Shown piece by piece: positions 5,806 through 10,489 of a stretch of 10,489 bases of DNA. Source of the stretch: an uncultured Bacilli bacterium (GTDB lineage Bacteria; Bacillota_I; Bacilli_A; RF39; UBA660). The notes beneath the pieces were generated by a model. That model was not told the DNA's origin, ran no database searches, and saw nothing but the letters and a program-made list of their open reading frames with translations. The DNA lies in the NCBI GenBank assembly GCA_944350395.1, contig CALVPA010000060.1:1-10489 (forward strand), given 5' to 3'. The first letter of the stretch is position 1; each line of letters opens with the position of its first letter. Made by a program: the position numbers and the translations under genes.

Positions 5806-7878
5806 AGGCTCAAGTTTTAAAGTTTTAGGTTGACTGTCTTCTTTTTCTCCAATAATTTTATCTTGTGAAAATTTTAATACATCGTCTAAACAAGTCGTAT
5901 ATGTAGTAAATGGAAGACTCGCTTTTATATCATCTATATAATCTTTGGTTCTAGCATCCAACGAACAAACTATTCCGGTGTCGCTCATACTTCTAATAAG
6001 TCTACCCGTTCCTTGTTTTAACTTCAATAGCATTTCGTCTCTATCAATTTTATGAGCATCTTTTTTAGATAAACCTTTTTTCTTATACTCTACGATTGGA
6101 TCTTGTACTGGGAATGGAAGTCTAACAATGATTAGATTGCTAAGAGATTTTCCCTTAATATCCACTCCTTCCCAAAATGCTCCGGTTGCAAACATGCATG
6201 CATTTTTGTCGTCAGAAAATTTTTCTTTATAATATGTAATATCTTTATTCTCTTGTAATATAAGATTTTGAGGGAGTTTCATTCTTTTAACTAAGTTATA
6301 AACATCTATCATATCTCTTTTTGAAGTAAATAGTACTAATGCTTTTCCTTCAGTAATAATGATTAAATTGGCTACTCTATTTGCTATATCCGATATGTAT
6401 CTATTTCTATCTTTTGTGTTCGGATGCACTACAATGTTATTAGGATAATAAAATAATGTATTTTCTTCATAATTGAATGGTGAAGCGATTGGATTTTCAT
6501 AATCAACATTGCTACTATCTTCTAAATTTAACGACGATTTTAGATGATCGTAATTCCCATTTGTTGTAATAGTGGCAGATGTCAATACAACAGGTTTTTG
6601 GTTGCCGAATAAACTTTTAAATGTTTTGTTTAAATCTTTAGGGGTAAAGGATATCTCTATTCTTTCCTTATCGATAAATTTTACCCAATAAATATTCTTG
6701 CTATTTGTTCCAAGTGCCATATCTTTAATAGTATTTAGATACTCGTTTAAATAATCGATATCTTGTTCATATCCCATCTTAATTGGAATATTTCTAAGTG
6801 CTCTTATTGCTTTTGTTAAACAGTCAATAACATCTTTTAAAGCGATTACTATTCTCGTATTTTTTATATTAAAATTTAATCTATCACAATCCTCTATGTT
6901 AGAACGTGCATTTTTCTGTCTAGCAAAAGTGCTTCTTACGTTACTTCTTATAGCTTTTGCTAATTCTATAGAACAGTTAAGAATAGACAATTTTAAATTA
7001 GACATTTCTCTAGTTTCATAAGTAGTATTAAATCTTTCTTCATAATTTAATCTATAATAAATATACTCAACTCTCGATATTAAATCATTTAAATTTAAAG
7101 TTTTTTCATTTGCAAGTCTAAACTCTTCTTCTAATTTATGAGCTTCATCTATCACGAATAAACTTGAGTTAGTGACAACTGAATCTCTATGTTTTATCAT
7201 ATTACAAAGTTGTGTATGATTTGTTACTACTATTGGCATGTTTTGGACGTGAGCCTGATTATCTATAAAAGCACATCTCATTCTATATTTACATTTATCA
7301 CAACCACCACATACTTGGATATCCTTCCAAAGTCCATTAGATATGTTAGGCAAATGATTTATATCACATATATGGCCTTTTAACATTGTTTTTTTTATTT
7401 CATTCAATGTTTCAAATGTCTTCGTATCTTCATGATTCGAAGCGCTTAGCATTTTGCTTTCGATTCTTTTAAGACAAGCATAATTATTAATTCCTTTTGC
7501 TATCCATGCTTTGATATTGATTCTTAAAAGTTTAGATACAAATTCTATATCCTGCATTAATTGCTCTTGAAGTGCGATACTGGATGTAGATATCACAACC
7601 TTATCAAAAACTGTCACTTCGTTCATCGTATAGAAGATTGGAATCAAGTACCCTAGAGTCTTACCAGTACCGACTCCAGCCTCGATTAAAAGTATCTTTC
7701 TAGATTTAATTGCATCCATTACAGTAGAAGCAAATCTTTGTTGCGATTCTCTATATGCGATTTTCGCACCAGTTATATTTTTATCGGCATTGTCGTGTAA
7801 TTCCTCAAAAAATTTATCTAAATCTTGATAAGCAAAATCGTGTTCTTTTTCTCTTTCAAACCAATAATATCCCGGCAT
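5788..7878 (-). CDS. dinG: DinG/YoaA-type ATP-dependent DNA helicase with Fe-S domain (XPD-like superfamily 2)
   Basis: 696 residues from the ATG at 7878. Motifs in order: Walker A 'EAGVGTGKT' (66-74), DEAH (244-247), motif III 'LTSATI' (432-437), motif V 'GAFWEGVDIKG' (566-576) and motif VI 'QGTGRLIR' (622-629). Between Walker A and DEAH lie the cluster cysteines: Cys135 in 'NYACLKR' and a cluster 'CGGCDKCKYRMRC' (190-202). This matches the 4Fe-4S insert of DinG/XPD helicases, 5'-3' enzymes that unwind forked or unusual DNA during repair. There is no N-terminal DEDD exonuclease domain such as Bacillus DinG has. The start is chosen because GAGGGGTGA precedes this ATG; the in-frame ATG at 7935 overlaps a promoter -35 and has no ribosome binding site. 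It is transcribed alone, between the miaA terminator and the convergent terminator with uppP. Confidence 0.92.
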   Translation of the reverse strand: MPGYYWFEREKEHDFAYQDLDKFFEELHDNADKNITGAKIAYRESQQRFASTVMDAIKSRKILLIEAGVGTGKTLGYLIPIFYTMNEVTVFDKVVISTSSIALQEQLMQDIEFVSKLLRINIKAWIAKGINNYACLKRIESKMLSASNHEDTKTFETLNEIKKTMLKGHICDINHLPNISNGLWKDIQVCGGCDKCKYRMRCAFIDNQAHVQNMPIVVTNHTQLCNMIKHRDSVVTNSSLFVIDEAHKLEEEFRLANEKTLNLNDLISRVEYIYYRLNYEERFNTTYETREMSNLKLSILNCSIELAKAIRSNVRSTFARQKNARSNIEDCDRLNFNIKNTRIVIALKDVIDCLTKAIRALRNIPIKMGYEQDIDYLNEYLNTIKDMALGTNSKNIYWVKFIDKERIEISFTPKDLNKTFKSLFGNQKPVVLTSATITTNGNYDHLKSSLNLEDSSNVDYENPIASPFNYEENTLFYYPNNIVVHPNTKDRNRYISDIANRVANLIIITEGKALVLFTSKRDMIDVYNLVKRMKLPQNLILQENKDITYYKEKFSDDKNACMFATGAFWEGVDIKGKSLSNLIIVRLPFPVQDPIVEYKKKGLSKKDAHKIDRDEMLLKLKQGTGRLIRSMSDTGIVCSLDARTKDYIDDIKASLPFTTYTTCLDDVLKFSQDKIIGEKEDSQPKTLKLEPKKDMN

Positions 7879-7907
7879 ATTATTGTCACCCCTCTTTTTG
7901 GTCTTAT

Positions 7908-7935
7908 ATTTTATCATATTTTTAGAAAAATGCAA
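7908..7935 (-). promoter_or_regulatory. Promoter of the helicase gene
   Basis: On the minus strand TTGCAT (7935-7930) and TAAAAT (7913-7908) are separated by 16 bases. The -10 stands 29 bases before the ATG at 7878, with GAGGGG in between. It lies just downstream of the miaA terminator. The -35 overlaps the alternative upstream ATG and so argues against it as a start codon. Confidence 0.6.
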
Positions 7936-7950
7936 ATTTGTAATAGAAAA

Positions 7951-7976
7951 TTAAAATGCCATCCTTACTGGATAGC
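7951..7976 (-). terminator. Terminator of the tyrS-miaA operon
   Basis: On the minus strand GCTATCC (7976-7970) pairs with GGATGGC (7964-7958), with one G-U pair and a 5-base loop, followed by ATTTTAATTTT. The miaA TAA stop codon (7967-7965) lies in the loop, so the last miaA codons double as the 5' arm. Confidence 0.8.
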
Positions 7977-8825
7977 ACTTTCATCTATATAATTTATAAC
8001 TTCTTTAATCGTATTATCAAAATTTTGGTAATCTGTTTGAAACCATTTAACATTCATCTGATGATTAAACCAAGTATATTGTCTTTTAGCATATTTTCTA
8101 CTTCGCTGTTTAATTAAATCTGTTGCTTCTTCTAAAGTTATTTTCCCATCTAAATAGTCTATAATCTCTTTATAACCTATGCCTGTAGCTAAAGCTTTCG
8201 TCTTACCATATTTTTCGTATAAAGTTTTAACTTCATCGATTAAACCGTCTTCTATCATGACGTCTACTCTCTTATTTATTCTGTCATATAAATTATTTCT
8301 GTCAGTAGTTAACCCTATGAAATAGACATCTTTATATAGCAATTCATCTTTTAAATGATTGTTGCCACTAGAATTTAGTCTACTTATCATTCTTTTTCTG
8401 TTGTTTATATGGATTTCGTCCAAGTCTCCTTTTTGCTTTAGTAATTCGTACAATTCCTGATTAGTATATCCATCATAAGATTTTGCTACCCTTTCAGTAA
8501 ATTCATAGTTATATAGTCCGGCCTTTAAATAAAGTCCTGTTCCACCTACGATGATGATGTTTTTATCTTTGTTTTTTGAAATTATACTTCTTAAATCTTT
8601 TTGATAATCGTATACAGTATATACGTCTTTAGGAGATGCAATATCGAATAAATAATGAGTTTTACCACTCGATTCTTCTTCTGTATATTTAGCTGTTCCT
8701 ATATTTAATTCTTTATATACTTGCATCGCATCTGAATTTACTACTATTCCATCGTATTTTAAAGCTAGTTCTTCGCTTAATTTGGTTTTACCTACTGCAG
8801 TAGGCCCTACTACACATATTATCAT
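7965..8825 (-). CDS. miaA: tRNA dimethylallyltransferase
   Basis: 286 residues, a little short of the usual 300-315. MiaA transfers the dimethylallyl group of DMAPP to N6 of A37 in tRNAs that read codons beginning with U, giving i6A. Seen here: P-loop 'GPTAVGKT' (7-14); 'NSDAMQVYKELNIGTAK' (30-46) with the conserved Asp32; 'VGGTGLYLKAGLYNYEF' (93-109); 'RKRMISRL' (143-150); 'TGIGYKEI' (214-221) and the C-terminal 'QRSRKYAKRQYTWF' (240-253) that contacts tRNA. The ATG at 8825 is 3 bases past the tyrS TAG and has no visible ribosome binding site, so translation is probably coupled to tyrS. The tRNA substrates include tRNA-Tyr, which the upstream enzyme charges. Confidence 0.96.
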   Translation of the reverse strand: MIICVVGPTAVGKTKLSEELALKYDGIVVNSDAMQVYKELNIGTAKYTEEESSGKTHYLFDIASPKDVYTVYDYQKDLRSIISKNKDKNIIIVGGTGLYLKAGLYNYEFTERVAKSYDGYTNQELYELLKQKGDLDEIHINNRKRMISRLNSSGNNHLKDELLYKDVYFIGLTTDRNNLYDRINKRVDVMIEDGLIDEVKTLYEKYGKTKALATGIGYKEIIDYLDGKITLEEATDLIKQRSRKYAKRQYTWFNHQMNVKWFQTDYQNFDNTIKEVINYIDESAIQ

Positions 8826-8828
8826 ATA

Positions 8829-10013
8829 CTATTTTAAAGTAACTTTTTTAAATACTTTTTTACCCTTCTGCAAGATAATTTGTTCTTTTTCTATCGTGTA
8901 CTTAGGATCTGTTATTTTAGTTCCATCTATACTTATTCCACCCTGTTCTACTAGTCTTCTAGCTTCGCTTTTAGATGGTGCTATTTCTACATCTACTAGT
9001 AAATCTAAAATATTTGCACCCGTAGATAAATTAGATTTTACTTCTGGCATATTTTCGCTAGAAGTACCACTAAAGATCTCTTCACTCGCTTTTTTAGCTT
9101 CTCCAGCAGCCTTTTCACCGTGAACAAATTTTGTGACTTCATAAGCAAGTGCTTTATGTGCTTCTCTATACTCCGGATGTTCTTTATGTTTTTTCTCTAA
9201 AGCATCTATATCTTCTTTTCTAAGGAATGTAAATCTCTTTAAGTAATCTATTACCATTTCATCTTCCGAATTCACAAAGAACTGATAAAATTCATATGGA
9301 CTAGTTTTTTCAGGATCTAACCATATCGCTTTGCCTTCACTCTTACCGAATTTAGTTCCGTCTTTTTTTGTTACAAGAGGCATAGTAAATGCGTATGCTT
9401 CTTTTCCAAGTTTCTTTCTAATTAAGTCTACACCAGACGTAATATTGCCCCATTGGTCTTGACCTGCTACTTGCATGATACAATTTTTATCCAAATACAA
9501 ATGATAAAAATCCATTGCTTGCATGATTTGATACGAAAATTCTGTATAAGTTATACCTTCATCTAATCTTCTTTTTACGATGTCTTTGTTTATCATGTAA
9601 TTTACATTGAAATATTTTCCATATTCTCTTAAAAAAGTGATAAAACTAATATCTTTACTCCAATCGTAGTTGTTTACTATTTCGAAGTTGCCAAATACTT
9701 TGTGGATCTGTTCTGTTAATTTTTTAACATTGTGTTCAACTGTTTCATAAGTTATAGTATCTCTTTCTTTAGTAGGTCTTGGGTCTCCTATAAGTCCTGT
9801 AGCACCACCTACTAATATGATTGGTTTATGCCCGTGATCAGCTAATCTCTTACAAATCAGAAAACTAGATAAGTGACCTATGTGAAGTGAATCACCTGTA
9901 GGATCTGTACCTATATAAAATGTTACTTTTTCCTCATTTAATAGTTTCTCTATTTCTGGACTAGTCATATCTTTTAAAAGTCCACGCCATTTTAATTCTT
10001 CATATAAAGTCAT
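8829..10013 (-). CDS. tyrS: Tyrosyl-tRNA synthetase
   Basis: 394 residues; a class I synthetase that activates tyrosine and loads it on tRNA-Tyr. The ATP-binding HIGH motif is at 44-47 in 'PTGDSLHIGHL', the tyrosine-binding 'GQDQWGNITSG' at 184-194, the KMSKS-type loop 'KFGKS' at 221-225 (the KFGKS form is typical of bacterial TyrRS), and an S4-like RNA-binding domain covers ~335-385 ('APSKSEARRLVEQGGISIDG'). Length and layout fit the bacterial TyrS/TyrZ families, at the short end. AGAGAGGAAA precedes the ATG. First gene of a two-gene operon with miaA and driven by a near-consensus promoter. The leader is only ~20 bases, so the T-box riboswitch often controlling tyrS in Bacillota is absent. 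Confidence 0.97.
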   Translation of the reverse strand: MTLYEELKWRGLLKDMTSPEIEKLLNEEKVTFYIGTDPTGDSLHIGHLSSFLICKRLADHGHKPIILVGGATGLIGDPRPTKERDTITYETVEHNVKKLTEQIHKVFGNFEIVNNYDWSKDISFITFLREYGKYFNVNYMINKDIVKRRLDEGITYTEFSYQIMQAMDFYHLYLDKNCIMQVAGQDQWGNITSGVDLIRKKLGKEAYAFTMPLVTKKDGTKFGKSEGKAIWLDPEKTSPYEFYQFFVNSEDEMVIDYLKRFTFLRKEDIDALEKKHKEHPEYREAHKALAYEVTKFVHGEKAAGEAKKASEEIFSGTSSENMPEVKSNLSTGANILDLLVDVEIAPSKSEARRLVEQGGISIDGTKITDPKYTIEKEQIILQKGKKVFKKVTLK

Positions 10014-10038
10014 AATAAATTTCCTCTCTAATAATCAA

Positions 10039-10067
10039 ATTATATGATATTTTAGAGGCTATGTCAA
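10039..10067 (-). promoter_or_regulatory. Near-perfect sigma-A-type promoter of tyrS-miaA
   Basis: On the minus strand a consensus TTGACA (10067-10062) and a consensus TATAAT (10044-10039) are separated by exactly 17 bases, and the -10 is 25 bases before the tyrS ATG. An imperfect dyad (TCTAAAATATCA at 10056-10045 facing TGATTATTAGA at 10037-10027) is centred on the -10 box, so a repressor site is conceivable. This is the only promoter in the window with both hexamers perfect. Confidence 0.9.
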
Positions 10068-10097
10068 AATATTATATTAAAATAAGTAATAACAAAT

Positions 10098-10116
10098 TTT
10101 ATGGTTAAACCATAAA
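10098..10116. promoter_or_regulatory. 19-bp perfect palindrome, operator-like
   Basis: TTTATGGTTAAACCATAAA is a perfect inverted repeat with 9-base arms around a single A. It lies between the divergent tyrS and YjcZ-like genes, directly before a candidate -10 (TATATT, 10118-10123) for the latter. A one-base loop makes it a poor RNA hairpin, so a DNA-binding dimer site is more likely. The regulator is unknown. Confidence 0.45.
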
Positions 10117-10117
10117 C

Positions 10118-10136
10118 TATATTAGGAGTTAGGAGG
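10118..10136 (+). promoter_or_regulatory. Candidate -10 and strong ribosome binding site of the YjcZ-like gene
   Basis: TATATT (10118-10123) directly follows the palindrome, and a perfect AGGAGG (10131-10136) lies 6 bases before the ATG, with a second AGGAG just upstream (10124-10128). The -35 is not recognisable. The strong ribosome binding site suggests high expression once transcribed. Confidence 0.45.
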
Positions 10137-10142
10137 TATATT

Positions 10143-10349
10143 ATGTATTATTATGGATATAACAACGGATATGGTTCTGTTAATCCAGGTTACTACCAAA
10201 ATCCTTGCTGTAATAATGGTTTCGTAGGATATACACAAGGCGGATATGGCTTTGGTGCAGCATTATGGATAGTGTTATTTATTTTGCTAGTAATAATTAT
10301 AGGTGCTGGCTGGTCTTTCGGCGGTAACAATCCAGGACCAAGACGTTAA
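10143..10349 (+). CDS. YjcZ-like Tyr/Gly/Asn-rich single-helix mini-protein
   Basis: 68 residues in two parts. Residues 1-37 are rich in Tyr, Gly and Asn ('MYYYGYNNGYGSVNPGYY') with a Cys-Cys pair at 22-23. Residues 38-58 ('GFGAALWIVLFILLVIIIG') form one membrane helix, followed by a short Gly/Asn/Pro tail ending in RR. This matches the plan of the tiny YjcZ-type 'sporulation' membrane proteins of Bacillota, in which a Gly/Tyr-rich lead is followed by 'GFaLIVVLFILLIIVG'. That family is commonly found in spore formers; nothing else in the window concerns sporulation, so its role here is open. The start is fixed by the AGGAGG ribosome binding site. An insertion sequence begins 11 bases past the stop, so the native terminator has probably been displaced. 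Confidence 0.8.
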   Translation: MYYYGYNNGYGSVNPGYYQNPCCNNGFVGYTQGGYGFGAALWIVLFILLVIIIGAGWSFGGNNPGPRR

Positions 10350-10369
10350 AAAAGTGATGGTGTGATATG

Positions 10370-10403
10370 AACCCCGTTTCTTGGACATAGAAATGGGGTT
10401 TTT
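10370..10403 (+). promoter_or_regulatory. Hairpin in the IS leader that covers the orfA ribosome binding site
   Basis: AACCCCGTTTCT (10370-10381) pairs over 12 positions with AGAAATGGGGTT (10389-10400), with one G-U pair and a 7-base loop, then a T run (10399-10403). The GGGG at 10395-10398, spaced 7 bases from the orfA ATG, is the apparent ribosome binding site and lies inside the 3' arm. A transcript entering from the YjcZ-like gene would fold this stem, either terminating or hiding the orfA start. Confidence 0.65.
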
Positions 10404-10405
10404 AT

Positions 10406-10489
10406 ATGGCAAAATTAACATATAAAGATAAAATTGAAATATATAAAAAAAGAAAAAATGGCACAAGCGCAATCAACTTATCAAAACAA
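10406..10489 (+). CDS. IS3-family transposase OrfA, N-terminal fragment
   Basis: The ATG at 10406 opens a frame of 28 codons to the window end, beginning MAKLTYKDKIEIYKKRKNG and continuing TSAINLSKQ. This is the start of the helix-turn-helix domain of IS3/IS150-type OrfA proteins ('MxKLtxexKieIYxxRKxG...LskxY'), which binds the element's ends. Full IS3 elements express an OrfAB fusion transposase by -1 frameshifting; that part lies outside the window. The position just inside a terminal inverted repeat supports the call. Confidence 0.7.
   Translation, partial: MAKLTYKDKIEIYKKRKNGTSAINLSKQ

Larger units (their letters stand above)
10361..10489 (+). mobile_element. IS3-family insertion sequence, left end (runs off the right edge)
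   Basis: The sequence from about 10361-10363, TGTGATATGAACCCC followed at 10382-10387 by TTGGACA-like bases, resembles IS3/IS150-group terminal inverted repeats, which start with TG and contain CCCC a few bases before TTGGACA. The first codons of an orfA follow 45 bases in. The element begins 11 bases after the YjcZ-like stop codon. The exact boundary (10361 or 10363) cannot be settled without the right end and the target duplication. Confidence 0.7.

Noticed and set aside
7879..7935. Longer start for the helicase at ATG 7935, adding 19 residues
   Set aside because: No ribosome binding site precedes it, it overlaps the -35 of a good promoter, and the ATG at 7878 has a strong GAGGGG upstream.
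10014..10097. T-box riboswitch upstream of tyrS
   Set aside because: The promoter lies only 25 bases before the ATG, so there is no room for a T-box leader, and no T-box consensus sequence is seen.
10287..10472. 61-codon minus-strand frame across the YjcZ-like end and the IS
   Set aside because: It is antisense to the mini-protein and the IS leader, starts in the transposase coding sequence, and has no ribosome binding site.
1..10489. CRISPR arrays, tRNA or rRNA genes
   Set aside because: I see no regularly spaced repeats and no cloverleaf or rRNA-like GC-rich stretches.

Overview
The window is AT-rich (roughly 30% GC by eye). It has Gram-positive ribosome binding sites, TAA-dominated stops and the standard genetic code (TGG is used for Trp, and no gene needs TGA read-through). 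Gene content (UppP, a Cys/His CHAP peptidoglycan hydrolase, a Gram-positive-like signal peptidase I, a YjcZ-like mini-protein, an IS3-type element) points to a cell-wall-bearing, low-GC Bacillota. It may be an uncultured gut Bacilli/Erysipelotrichia/RF39-like lineage; that placement is inference.

Most genes lie on the minus strand. From high to low coordinates: a tyrS-miaA operon (10013-7965) has a textbook promoter and a hairpin terminator. A DinG/XPD-type Fe-S helicase (7878-5788) has its own promoter. The plus-strand uppP gene (4966-5778) converges on that helicase through a shared bidirectional hairpin. Divergent from uppP is a minus-strand unit of an easily missed two-helix membrane mini-protein (4861 or 4897 to 4682) that overlaps a 181-residue orphan protein (4698-4153), closed by a terminator. 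Then come an RnfC-like iron-sulfur protein and an RnfD-like membrane protein (4047-1973) with overlapping ends, then lepB (1927-1346), then a secreted CHAP/cadherin-like hydrolase (1275-280) ending in a strong terminator at 180-206. At the extreme left, 17 codons of a minus-strand protein resembling the RhuM family enter the window. At the right, the plus strand carries a YjcZ-like Tyr/Gly/Asn-rich mini-protein (10143-10349), followed 11 bases later by the left end of an IS3-family element with the first 28 codons of its orfA.

The strongest candidate for something new is the RnfC/RnfD pair. RnfC keeps its N-terminal fold, SLBB-like segment and both 4Fe-4S motifs, but the glycine-rich NADH/FMN loop of canonical RnfC is replaced by unrelated sequence. 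The RnfD partner keeps the overall membrane layout but has no recognisable Ser/Thr-Gly-Ala-Thr flavinylation motif. No rnfG, rnfE, rnfA or rnfB is adjacent. Together they look like a pared-down or repurposed redox module rather than a normal Rnf pump. Other points of interest are an orfA leader hairpin in the IS that buries its own ribosome binding site, a mini-ORF with a possible AUU start, an operator-like perfect palindrome between the tyrS and YjcZ-like genes, and a recurring promoter layout in which a perfect TATAAT sits only 15-30 bases from the start codon.
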